This document shows, piece after piece, positions 1 through 5,771 of a stretch of 14,461 nt of DNA. Both the position numbers and the translations under genes were made by a program. The notes beneath the pieces were generated by a model that was not told the DNA's origin, did no database searches, and saw nothing but the letters and a program-made list of their open reading frames with translations. Position 1 is the first letter of the stretch. Each line of letters begins with the position of its first letter. The stretch comes from Spongiibacteraceae bacterium (GTDB lineage Bacteria > Pseudomonadota > Gammaproteobacteria > Pseudomonadales > PIVM01): positions 1 through 14,461 of the forward strand of contig JAUXDF010000038.1 of NCBI GenBank assembly GCA_030618505.1, given 5' to 3'.

Positions 1-247
1 CGCGTGAACCGATCATTTTCTCCAGATCCTTTCTTGACAGATTCATTTGTTCCATTCTGAACTTGATCGCTTCTACAGGATCCGGCGGATCGATCGCATG
101 ATGTTTGTCTTCATAATCCTCAACGAGCACAAAAAGGATATCCAGCTTATCTCCTGCTTCTGTACCTTCTTCAGAGCCCGATAATTTTTCTACCTCGGCA
201 AGGGCTTTTCCATAATCATTTTCAGATTTAATGGGATGAATATTCAT
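1..247 (-). CDS. higA: HigA-type antitoxin, partial (runs off the left edge)
   Basis: Antitoxin of a HigBA type II toxin-antitoxin pair. HigA proteins bind and neutralise the HigB ribosome-dependent mRNA interferase and repress their own operon. The ATG is at 247-245 and 82 residues are visible before the edge. The N-terminal part (MNIHPIKSENDYGKAL, then LDILFVLVEDYEDKHHAIDPPDP) is the hallmark of the COG5499 branch of HigA. The start of an XRE-like helix-turn-helix (IKFRMEQMNLSRKDLEKMIGSR, residues 61-82) follows; the rest lies outside. An AGAGG ribosome-binding site sits nine bases upstream, inside the end of higB. The toxin gene upstream is broken, so this antitoxin may now be an orphan. 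Family identity is recognised from the sequence pattern; whether the off-window C-terminus is intact is unknown. Confidence 0.9.
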   Translation of the reverse strand, partial: MNIHPIKSENDYGKALAEVEKLSGSEEGTEAGDKLDILFVLVEDYEDKHHAIDPPDPVEAIKFRMEQMNLSRKDLEKMIGSR

Positions 248-248
248 T

Positions 249-549
249 CTAGATTACCTCTGCATCCACCTGGTCATATTACTTGTGCGTACCGATAAAT
301 TTCACAAAACAAGCCTTTCTGACATAATCAATTGCGATAATAAGGCGATACTTGTTGCCTGCAATATTGAATACCACCCGACTTCTTTTCAAAATGCTGG
401 CCGAACGAAATTGCACCTTTACATCTGCCAGGGAGTCCCAGTTTGCCTTTAACACTTCTGAGTGCCATGCTTCTAATGGGGGCTTTTGCGTCCATGTGCT
501 GAGGCAATGTCCAAAATTCCCTAAGCGTGCGTTTCACTATGACTCTCAT
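249..549 (-). pseudogene. higB: HigB-type mRNA interferase toxin, frameshifted and with a premature stop
   Basis: Remnant of the toxin partner of the adjacent higA. From the ATG at 549 the frame reads MRVIVKRTLREFW and on to KAPIR, a typical HigB N-terminus. It then leaves the family pattern at about 471-474, where the minus strand reads ATTAGAAGCATGG. Removing one A restores IRAWHSEVLKANW. The restored frame continues through RVVFNIAGNKYRL and FVKFIGTHK, which are strongly HigB-like. A TAA at 281-279 then interrupts the frame where homologues have a Glu codon, followed by YDQVDAEVI and the original TAG at 251-249, one base before the higA start. There are thus two independent lesions: a +1 frameshift and a GAA-to-TAA type nonsense change. 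An active RNase is very unlikely. A sequencing error could explain one lesion but hardly both. Confidence 0.88.
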
Positions 550-609
550 GATGAGCAGACTAGCATGGTCCCGTAATGGGATCAAAGTGTTGGCAGCGAT
601 TCTCAGCAC

Positions 610-620
610 GATTAATAATC
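610..620. promoter_or_regulatory. AT-rich palindrome upstream of higB, possible HigA operator
   Basis: A perfect 11-base palindrome (GATTA, central A, TAATC) lies about 60 bp upstream of the higB start. HigA proteins repress their own promoters through short palindromes in this position. The link is positional only; no known HigA operator consensus was matched and no convincing -35/-10 pair was found. Confidence 0.2.
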
Positions 621-720
621 ATCTGTAACGATGCTGCTGTCACAATTGACTGACATATTGAGCATTGTTTTGGGGGATTGTAGGAGAGATAGTCTGTGAT
701 GAATTTCAACAGGCATAGCG

Positions 721-752
721 AAAAAAAGGCCCAGCGATTAAGCTGAGCCTTT
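721..752 (-). terminator. Rho-independent terminator downstream of the tRNA-Lys fragment
   Basis: On the minus strand an 11-bp stem AAAGGCTCAGC / GCTGGGCCTTT, with one U-G wobble and a TTAATC loop, is followed by a run of T. It lies nine bases after the CCA end of the tRNA fragment, so it is most simply the native terminator of the tRNA-Lys gene, duplicated with or left behind with the 3' fragment. Confidence 0.8.
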
Positions 753-760
753 GATTTATA

Positions 761-807
761 TGGTGGGCCGTGAGCGATTCGAACGCTCGACCAATTGATT
801 AAAAGTC
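761..807 (-). other. tRNA-Lys(UUU) 3' fragment, candidate attachment site (att)
   Basis: The minus strand reads CTTTTAA (anticodon loop with UUU), the 3' anticodon stem, a five-base variable region, a full T arm (GAGCG TTCGAAT CGCTC), the acceptor strand ACGGCCC and ACCA. These 47 bases equal the 3' part of a tRNA-Lys gene from the last bases of the 5' anticodon stem onward. The D arm and 5' acceptor strand are absent: sequence beyond 807 does not pair or match. Tyrosine recombinases of islands and prophages often integrate in the anticodon or T arm. They leave an intact tRNA at one end and a 3' copy at the other. The terminator side (left) would then be flanking chromosome and the element would extend right from here. 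No integrase gene is visible in the window. Confidence 0.82.
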
Positions 808-816
808 CGAATCAAT
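794..816. repeat. 7-bp inverted repeat spanning the tRNA break point, possible integrase core site
   Basis: ATTGATT (794-800) and AATCAAT (810-816) are perfect inverted repeats separated by nine bases. The left arm is the tRNA anticodon-stem side; the right arm lies in the non-tRNA sequence. Tyrosine-recombinase core sites in tRNA genes usually consist of two inverted binding sites around a 6-8 bp overlap over the anticodon loop, so this is where strand exchange would be expected. The functional reading is inference. Confidence 0.5.
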
Positions 817-1303
817 AAGCCTTGACTGTACCCATAATGCAATAAAACACGCTGAAACAACATCTTAGCACAGTTATAATCAGTTGGTATATGTCTAAAT
901 GTGCCTGAATGTGTTGGGCAGTGTGTCTGAATCTGTACCCATTCTGAAAATGGAGTTTTCATCCGTTGGTCAGGCTGGGGGGAGGGAAGTGCATACACAA
1001 AAAACCACCTCAATGGGCGGGCTGTGGGGTGTAGCGAATGACTGCTGTATACTCGTTCAGTCATTGGCATGATTTATCATTAAGCTTGATATGTTTACGT
1101 ATAACGTCTGTAATATCTCAATAACCCCGTGCAGGGAGCAGGGTTGTAAATTTGGGGAATAAGGCATCTTTTTGCCGCACCTACCAATGTGCCAAAATCA
1201 TGGTGGATGCGCTGTCGCTTATCCCCCGACTTATTTGAAGCAATGTACGGGATTTTTGAGGCATTACCAGCGTCTTTGCGTGAATAAGTGGGAATAGATT
1301 GCG
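817..1303. other. Element end without a convincing gene
   Basis: Apart from the att-like repeats listed separately, I see no supportable gene here. A minus-strand frame of about 100 codons covers 756-1070, but it runs through the tRNA fragment and resembles nothing. An open stretch on the plus strand (about 1162-1296) begins and ends with stops and has no ribosome-binding site. A short inverted repeat, CCATT / AATGG, lies at about 939-953. The region probably contains recombination sites and decayed sequence. Confidence 0.4.
892..933 (+). repeat. Three phased copies of a 10-mer (TGYCTRAATS), possible integrase arm sites
   Basis: TGTCTAAATG (892-901), TGCCTGAATG (902-911) and TGTCTGAATC (924-933) match TGYCTRAATS. 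Their starts are 10 and 22 bases apart, close to one and two helical turns. They lie about 85-125 bp from the candidate core site, on the side assigned to the element, where arm-type sites of tyrosine integrases usually sit. Function is inferred from position and phasing only. Confidence 0.4.
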
Positions 1304-1506
1304 ATGCGCTGCTTTTCTCTACAACCCCAAGGTATCAGTAAACTGTGGCGAAATATAGAAGAGCCTGATAGGATCTTGAAACTGATGTAAATTTAGCAGA
1401 GAAACCAGCCAACAACCTGCCCGTCAGTGTAGCCTGTGACTACGGAAAAAAGGAAAATCGCTGGGTTTGCACCCTGCAGTTCGCAGTCTATCCAACGGAT
1501 ATCTGA
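1304..1506 (+). pseudogene. Possible small gene remnant joined by a frameshift
   Basis: An ATG at 1304 opens a 28-codon frame (MRCFSLQPQG, then KLWRNIEEPDRILKLM) ending at 1390. A second frame, open from about 1375, continues through NLPVSVACDYGKKENRWVC to VYPTDI and a stop at 1504-1506. A single frameshift near 1370-1385 would join them into one protein of about 66 residues. A small terminator-like hairpin lies nine bases after the last stop, as expected for a real 3' end. I do not recognise a family. It could equally be chance open frames. Confidence 0.22.
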
Positions 1507-1514
1507 GGCTAATG

Positions 1515-1533
1515 CTGCAAATAGCAGTTTTTT
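1515..1533 (+). terminator. Weak terminator-like hairpin
   Basis: CTGC-AAATA-GCAG, extended by one G-U pair, is followed directly by six T. The stem is only 4-5 bp, so activity is doubtful. It lies just after the stop of the preceding remnant and about 65 bp before the next gene. Confidence 0.35.
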
Positions 1534-1599
1534 CTACAAATAGGCTGGGTATCATGCGATTTTCCGTCTACTCCGATGTTTAGGGGGGCAAAATAAATC

Positions 1600-2067
1600 A
1601 TGTCTGACGAATATAAATTTGAGGGAAAAGCGAAAATAATCACGGAGAGAACACCTCGCATATTACTTCGCATGCTTCCATTGGTTCCAGGCCCTGAAAT
1701 ATATGACCTGATAAAGGATCTATCCAAATCACGTACATCTCTAGACGAAAAGGTTACAAAAGCGTATGAATCCCTTCATGAAACATCCTCTCTCATTTCT
1801 GAGTTAGAAGGTGGGCTGAAAGAGCGTGTTTCTAAAGTTGAGAAATTAAAAAAAGAATACGATAGGTATTCAGCGCTAGCGGAAGTAGAGGAAGATAAGG
1901 CTAAAGCATTAGTAAAACAACTTGAACTTACCATTGGGAAAGGACAGCCCAGAGAACGGCTAATCAGTTTGTTTCTAAATATAACCGCGGGCATTATCGT
2001 TTTTGTATTGGGTGTCTTTGCTAGTCCGCATTTAAGTAGGTGGCTAGGCATTGCAATCAGCCCCTAA
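1600..2067 (+). CDS. Tail-anchored coiled-coil membrane protein of unknown function
   Basis: A 155-residue protein with no recognised family. A short N-terminal segment (residues 1-43, with PRILLRMLPLVPGPEIYDLI near 19-38) precedes a charged heptad-rich stretch (about 45-112, rich in K, E and L) that looks like a coiled coil. A single hydrophobic segment follows at about 121-141 (LISLFLNITAGIIVFVLGVF) with a 14-residue tail, so it should be a tail-anchored inner-membrane protein with a cytoplasmic rod. A strong AGGGGGG ribosome-binding site at 1582-1588 supports the ATG at 1600. It stands alone: the next gene starts 117 bp on, beyond a palindrome. A second coiled-coil membrane protein lies at 4727-5419, but I see no clear sequence similarity between them. 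It may be an accessory or immunity-type protein, but nothing in the sequence shows this. Confidence 0.75.
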   Translation: MSDEYKFEGKAKIITERTPRILLRMLPLVPGPEIYDLIKDLSKSRTSLDEKVTKAYESLHETSSLISELEGGLKERVSKVEKLKKEYDRYSALAEVEEDKAKALVKQLELTIGKGQPRERLISLFLNITAGIIVFVLGVFASPHLSRWLGIAISP

Positions 2068-2123
2068 CAAGTAGCTGCATCGGAATTGGTAAAGCTGTCA
2101 CCTTATTCTTACCAAAAAATCCG

Positions 2124-2150
2124 CCAACTTCACCAATCCGGTGAACTGGG
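2124..2150. promoter_or_regulatory. Imperfect palindrome ahead of the DUF262-HEPN pair
   Basis: CCAACTTCACC and GGTGAACTGGG flank AATCC; the inner TTCACC / GGTGAA arms are perfect, and nine of eleven positions pair over the full arms. It lies 35-60 bp before the DUF262 start and has no T run after it. An operator is therefore as likely as a terminator for the preceding gene. Confidence 0.35.
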
Positions 2151-2184
2151 AGTTAGTTTCAAATAAAAGAACTGAGAAATTATT

Positions 2185-3285
2185 ATGACATTGAATGAAG
2201 AGATAGATAAAAAAAGAAAGGAAATAAGAACAGATGGATATGCGATGTCGATAGGTGAATGGATTTCACTATATGAAAATAATGAACTTGATATTCATCC
2301 GGAGTTCCAACGATTTTTCAGATGGACAATGAAACAAAAAACAGACTTGATCGAGTCGATATTATTAGGCATACCAATACCCCCTGTTTTTGTAAGTCAA
2401 CGAGATGATGGCGTATGGGATGTTGTTGATGGTGTTCAACGACTATCAACAATATATCAATTTGTTGGTATTCTGAAAGATGAAGACAATAAAGAAGTTG
2501 AGCCATTAGTACTTAAAGGGACAAAGTATTTACCATCATTGAATAATAAAGTCTGGGACAATGAAAATACAGAAAATTCATTCGATCAGCAATTAAGACT
2601 TACAATAAAAAGATCAAAAATAAATGTCAGTGTCATTCTTAAAGAAAGTGATGATGAAGCAAAATATGATTTATTTCAAAGATTAAATACTGGCGGCACT
2701 AATTTAAGTGCTCAAGAAGTAAGAAACTGTATATTAGTGATGATCAACAAAGATATTTATTTGTGGATGAAGAAATTATCAGGCAACGAGGACTTTCAGG
2801 AATGTATATCGCTTAGTGATACAGCACTATCAGAATCTTATGATATGGAGTTGGCATTAAGATTTATTATTTTTTCATTAATGGATGCTAATGAATTAAC
2901 AATTTCAAATATTGGTGATGTGGGAGAATTTATTACTAATGAGATGATAAAAATATCATCAAGTGAAAACTTCAACAGAGATAAATATGAAGGACTATTT
3001 AAAAATACATTTTCACTATTAAATGACACTGTAGGTGATAAAGCATTCAAAAGATTTAATGCAACTAAAAATAAATTCTTAGGAGGGTTTTTGCTTTCTC
3101 AATATGAATTGGTGTCTAATGGGATAGCCTACAATATAAACGATAACCATGATTTTATTGATATTGAAGACAAGATTAAATCAATTTGGTCCAACGAGGG
3201 GTATACAAGTTGGTCTGGTACAGGAATAACTGCAAGTAGGCGGTTGCCCAGGATTATTCCATTAGGAAGAGAGTTGTTTTCCTGA
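2185..3285 (+). CDS. DUF262 (GmrS/ParB-like) domain protein
   Basis: A 366-residue protein whose N-terminal half is a DUF262 domain, the fold of the GmrS half of the type IV restriction enzyme GmrSD, related to the ParB/Srx fold and thought to use NTP. Visible motifs: HPEFQRFFRW (38-47), SILLGIPIPPVF (58-69), VVDGVQRLSTIYQF (80-93), which is the family's DGQQR motif with V84 in place of the first Q, and LFQRLNTGGTNLSAQEVRN (163-181). The C-terminal part is unassigned, and I see no HNH motif of DUF1524, so the nuclease half of GmrSD is absent. A HEPN protein gene starts two bases after the stop, implying one transcript and a joint function. A likely role is NTP-dependent control or sensing for that RNase. 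Base composition is very low in GC (16 of 60 in bases 2581-2640), unlike the BREX genes. The ribosome-binding site is weak (GAGAAA). Confidence 0.85.
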   Translation: MTLNEEIDKKRKEIRTDGYAMSIGEWISLYENNELDIHPEFQRFFRWTMKQKTDLIESILLGIPIPPVFVSQRDDGVWDVVDGVQRLSTIYQFVGILKDEDNKEVEPLVLKGTKYLPSLNNKVWDNENTENSFDQQLRLTIKRSKINVSVILKESDDEAKYDLFQRLNTGGTNLSAQEVRNCILVMINKDIYLWMKKLSGNEDFQECISLSDTALSESYDMELALRFIIFSLMDANELTISNIGDVGEFITNEMIKISSSENFNRDKYEGLFKNTFSLLNDTVGDKAFKRFNATKNKFLGGFLLSQYELVSNGIAYNINDNHDFIDIEDKIKSIWSNEGYTSWSGTGITASRRLPRIIPLGRELFS

Positions 3286-3287
3286 AT

Positions 3288-3935
3288 ATGGCAATTAGAA
3301 CAACAGAGGAACTGATTAATAAAATTGATTATGAAATGTCGTGGAGAAGAAAGGAGATACATGACCTAAAAATCATTGCAGCTAGTTCACACGTTTCAAC
3401 CATAAGAAAAAAAGTTCTGTATAGGACAGGTGTTGCCCTACTTTATGCGCACTGGGAAGGGTTTGTGAAATGTATTGGCTCATATTATTTGGAGTTTATA
3501 TCACTACAAAGAGTGCCGCTTAATAAGCTAAAAAACAATTTCGTCACTTTGATATATAAAAAACAAATAAATGAATCTTTTAATGCTAACAAATTCAGTG
3601 TGTTTGATAGCATTACAGACACATTAATAAACAATAACACTGTAAGGGCAAGAGTGCCCTATAAATCAATAATAAAAACAAGGTCAAACCTGAACTCTAA
3701 GGTGTTAAAAGAAATAACGTGGTGTCTTGGAATAGACTACGATTCTTTTGCGACAAAGGAATACTTACTAGATGCTCGTTTAGTAAATAAACGAAATCAT
3801 GTAGCACATGGTGAGGAGTTGTTTGTTGATGAAGATGAATTTATTGAAATGATTGATGAGGTTCTCAATCTAATCACAATATTTAAAAATGAAGTTGAAA
3901 ATTCAGCAGTAATAGGTAGCTATAAAAGAAACTAA
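3288..3935 (+). CDS. HEPN-like nuclease (MAE_28990/MAE_18760-type), partner of the DUF262 protein
   Basis: A 215-residue, mostly helical protein. It carries the HEPN ribonuclease signature R-x4-H as RNHVAH (R169 to H174) near the C-terminus, and an early helix with LLYAHWEGFVK (51-61), the pattern I associate with the MAE_28990/MAE_18760 HEPN group. HEPN proteins with an intact R-x4-H are usually metal-independent RNases that dimerise and act in toxin-antitoxin, abortive-infection or CRISPR settings. The gene starts two bases after the DUF262 stop and shares its strong AT bias, so the two form a cassette. The function suggested is growth arrest or RNA cleavage on infection, released or controlled by the DUF262 partner. 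This is inference; the motif itself is plain. No third gene follows closely: the next 200 bases are non-coding. Confidence 0.8.
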   Translation: MAIRTTEELINKIDYEMSWRRKEIHDLKIIAASSHVSTIRKKVLYRTGVALLYAHWEGFVKCIGSYYLEFISLQRVPLNKLKNNFVTLIYKKQINESFNANKFSVFDSITDTLINNNTVRARVPYKSIIKTRSNLNSKVLKEITWCLGIDYDSFATKEYLLDARLVNKRNHVAHGEELFVDEDEFIEMIDEVLNLITIFKNEVENSAVIGSYKRN

Positions 3936-4140
3936 CAATCGCATAAATATTAACCATTTTACACGCTGCGTCGCTTCACTCTGCATCATGCAAAATAGCA
4001 AATTATACTGGCGTTATCAATGACACTTCAATCACGATAATGGAGCCAGGCTGTAAGAAAATGTAAAAATGGCCTTCTGTAATCGTTTTTAAGTACCGTG
4101 AAAATTCAGTTGAGGTCAGTTGGTAAATCAGTAACATCAT

Positions 4141-4299
4141 ATGACTGCCAAGTGCGGTAAATCACGAACCAACACTATAATTGATGCCGACTACTGCTGT
4201 CAGATGGCTATCACATTTTCACACAGGCTGGAGCATGAACGGCCATTCGGTACTTTGCCCTCAGTGAACGTGCCGGCAACAAAAACCCAATCGCAGTAG
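4141..4299 (+). CDS. Doubtful small ORF, 52 residues
   Basis: An ATG at 4141 opens a frame to TAG at 4297-4299. The inner part (IIDADYCCQMAITFSHRLEH, then ERPFGTLPSVNVPATK) reads like real protein and may be a remnant of a larger gene. There is no good ribosome-binding site, and a stop lies seven bases upstream in frame. I recognise no family. Confidence 0.22.
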   Translation: MTAKCGKSRTNTIIDADYCCQMAITFSHRLEHERPFGTLPSVNVPATKTQSQ

Positions 4300-4423
4300 C
4301 AGGACTGTTGGTGGGGGGATTTCCATCAAGTCAACGCAGTAAATACCGTAATCGGATCAACCATCCGTTGGTTAGTAAGTAGCTATGCGAGATTAAGGGT
4401 AGATGGGTACTGATGTGATGCGG

Positions 4424-4456
4424 GAAAAATAAAAAGCCCGACTCAAGAGCTGGGCT
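4424..4456 (-). terminator. Rho-independent terminator after the csrA-like gene
   Basis: On the minus strand AGCCC pairs with GGGCT around an inner CTC-TT-GAG, followed by TTTTTATTTTT. It ends 18 bases after the csrA-like stop, as expected for a monocistronic gene. Confidence 0.75.
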
Positions 4457-4473
4457 GTTTTGTGATGGTGCTT

Positions 4474-4615
4474 TCAGTTTAGGCCGTTTCCTCCATGATC
4501 CTCCGGCGTATCTATTCCGATCCTGACTTGGTTGCCAGTGACAGCCAGTGCAGTTTCCCTCGATGTCATTGCCAATGCGGATGGTTTCTCCATTACGTCT
4601 CGTAAGTGTCAGCAT
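4474..4615 (-). pseudogene. csrA: CsrA/RsmA-like RNA-binding regulator, frameshifted
   Basis: CsrA proteins are about 60-residue dimers that bind GGA motifs in mRNA leaders. Here the ATG at 4615, with an AAGGAGAAAGG ribosome-binding site, starts MLTLTRRNGETIRIGNDI, a near-textbook CsrA N-terminus (beta-1, GET turn). The frame is then lost. One base forward, from about 4562-4557 (minus-strand GACATCGAGGG), the sequence reads RETALAVTGNQVRIGIDTPE, which aligns residue for residue with the rest of the CsrA core. The restored product ends after only about 46 residues (PEDHGGNGLN and a stop). The C-terminal helix, including the usual HREEI-like segment, is therefore missing too. If the extra base is real, no functional CsrA is made. 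Accessory csrA copies are known on mobile elements, which fits the context. A sequencing error remains possible. Confidence 0.82.
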
Positions 4616-4726
4616 GATCCTTTCTCCTTGCTGTTGTAGGGAGGTTAAGTCTATCATCCGACTGAGTAGGAAAAATCTGGAAGTGACAATCTATCTAAGT
4701 GTTTAGTATCGTAAACCAGGTGCATC

Positions 4727-5419
4727 ATGGGTAATGAAGATTCTTCAGTACGTCAATCATTAACAAATTTACGCATGTGGGTAGTAAGGTTTTTGCAGTG
4801 GCTCAATGAAGTCATAATTGAAATTGAGTGCGGTCTATTTGTTTTCGTAGCAGGAATTATCAGTTTTTACATATACCCTAGCGAAGGCCTTATCAGATGG
4901 ACAGGCACTATCTTTCAGGTTATAGGAATAATATTGGCTATTGGAGGTTTGCTGAAAATTAGGACGCATTTTGACTTAGATCCCTTGAAGGACATTTTTG
5001 TTACGTGGTTGAAACAGTTTCCAAAATGGAAGAAGAATATTTTCATTGGTGTTGGTAGCGGAACATTGAAAGCTTTTGGGGGGAGCGCAGAAGTCTGTGT
5101 ATCGATATCAAAAGATCCAAGTTTATCTAGCAAAAAACGGATTGAGGCAATCGAAAAACATTTAAAACGAATGAGAGAAGAAATAAATGATCTCTCTACA
5201 TCTATCGATACGTTAAAAGGCGGCTATGAAGAACATAAGAACGAAGTAACAGCCAAAATCAAGAGCTTGAAAGATGAAATTCATTCAGATAGAAAAGCTC
5301 TGCATGCCAGCGACCTAACACCAGCCATGCTTGCTCTTGCTATGTTACTGGTGGGTACTGTAATGAGCAATATGGCTAACGGACTGTTCAAATTGGTATC
5401 GATGGCAGGCTGGGCATAG
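4727..5419 (+). CDS. Multi-pass coiled-coil membrane protein of unknown function
   Basis: A 230-residue protein with no recognised family. Two hydrophobic segments lie at about 33-51 (ECGLFVFVAGIISFYIY) and 58-77 (WTGTIFQVIGIILAIGGLL). A soluble part follows (80-130), then a charged heptad-like stretch (about 133-192) that should form a coiled coil, and a third hydrophobic segment at about 199-216 (PAMLALAMLLVGTVM). It therefore probably has three membrane passes with a long internal rod. The ATG at 4727 has a modest AGGTG ribosome-binding site close by. The gene is divergent from the csrA remnant (111 bp between starts). A hairpin lies just after its stop. It lies 500 bp before the BREX operon on the same strand, but a terminator-like structure intervenes. 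A defence role is only suggested by location. Confidence 0.72.
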   Translation: MGNEDSSVRQSLTNLRMWVVRFLQWLNEVIIEIECGLFVFVAGIISFYIYPSEGLIRWTGTIFQVIGIILAIGGLLKIRTHFDLDPLKDIFVTWLKQFPKWKKNIFIGVGSGTLKAFGGSAEVCVSISKDPSLSSKKRIEAIEKHLKRMREEINDLSTSIDTLKGGYEEHKNEVTAKIKSLKDEIHSDRKALHASDLTPAMLALAMLLVGTVMSNMANGLFKLVSMAGWA

Positions 5420-5423
5420 CAAA

Positions 5424-5458
5424 CAAAAAAAGCCGCCCTGAGATCTTCTAGGCAGCCT
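5424..5458 (-). terminator. Hairpin with T run on the minus strand (possibly bidirectional)
   Basis: On the minus strand GGCTGCC and GGCGGCT (two U-G wobbles) enclose a partly paired AGATCT-containing loop, followed by TTTTTTT. It starts five bases beyond the stop of the membrane protein gene. The T run makes it a terminator for leftward transcription, while the hairpin may also end the rightward transcript. The only leftward candidate upstream is a 19-codon frame (5538 to 5479), too short to call a gene. Confidence 0.55.
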
Positions 5459-5699
5459 ATTCAATGACGACAGTTTGCTTATAGAGCGCCCGTTAACGCT
5501 TGCAGGTTTGGCCGAGTAAGACCTGTCTCAGTAGCCATTTAGCCTACATGCAGTGTGGTGGCTGGATGGCCAACGGATATAGCATCCAAGTGTGCGATAT
5601 CTGTTGATCAGAAAAAAACACACCCATCATCCTCTTTTCTAAAATTACAGCCATCCACCCTACTATAAATACCTGATAAAGATCATTTCACAAGTTTTT

Positions 5700-5771
5700 A
5701 TGACTTGGGTTAAACGATTGGCGCGTCGCGGCAAGACGCTGAACGGTGAGGAGTGTATCCTTTCTCACTAG
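5700..5771 (+). CDS. Possible 23-residue leader peptide upstream of brxA
   Basis: ATG at 5700 to TAG at 5769-5771 encodes a basic peptide beginning MTWVKRLARRGKTLNGE. There is no clear ribosome-binding site. Its stop codon lies inside the left half of the following terminator-like hairpin, an arrangement seen in attenuators. It may instead be the end of a lost gene. Confidence 0.2.
   Translation: MTWVKRLARRGKTLNGEECILSH

Larger units (their letters stand above)
3936..4473. other. Long interval with little coding evidence
   Basis: Between the HEPN gene and the csrA remnant I see no convincing gene apart from a doubtful 52-codon frame at 4141-4299. A short inverted repeat, AACCA-TCCGT-TGGTT, lies near 4361-4375, and the csrA terminator is at 4424-4456. 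GC content is higher than in the DUF262-HEPN cassette, so the cassette's right boundary is near 3940. Confidence 0.4.

Noticed and set aside
761..840. A complete tRNA-Lys gene
   Set aside because: The D arm and 5' acceptor strand cannot be found upstream of the anticodon; beyond 807 the sequence does not pair with the acceptor or anticodon stems as a tRNA would.
756..1070. Minus-strand open frame of about 104 codons
   Set aside because: It runs through the tRNA-Lys fragment and the att-like repeats, has no recognisable motifs, and looks like a chance frame.
808..1599. An integrase gene expected near the att site
   Set aside because: All frames are broken into short pieces and no tyrosine-recombinase motifs appear; the integrase is more likely at the other end of the element.
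2185..3285. A complete GmrSD-type type IV restriction enzyme
   Set aside because: Only the DUF262 half is present; no HNH/DUF1524 motif is seen in the C-terminal part or in the neighbouring gene.
4331..4657. A 108-residue minus-strand protein
   Set aside because: Only its internal start at 4615 is real, as the N-terminus of the csrA-like gene. After the frameshift the frame is out of register and reads through the terminator.
5479..5538. A 19-codon minus-strand frame just before the minus-strand terminator
   Set aside because: It is too short, has a stop directly upstream in frame and a poor ribosome-binding site; it could be the tail of a lost gene but cannot be supported.
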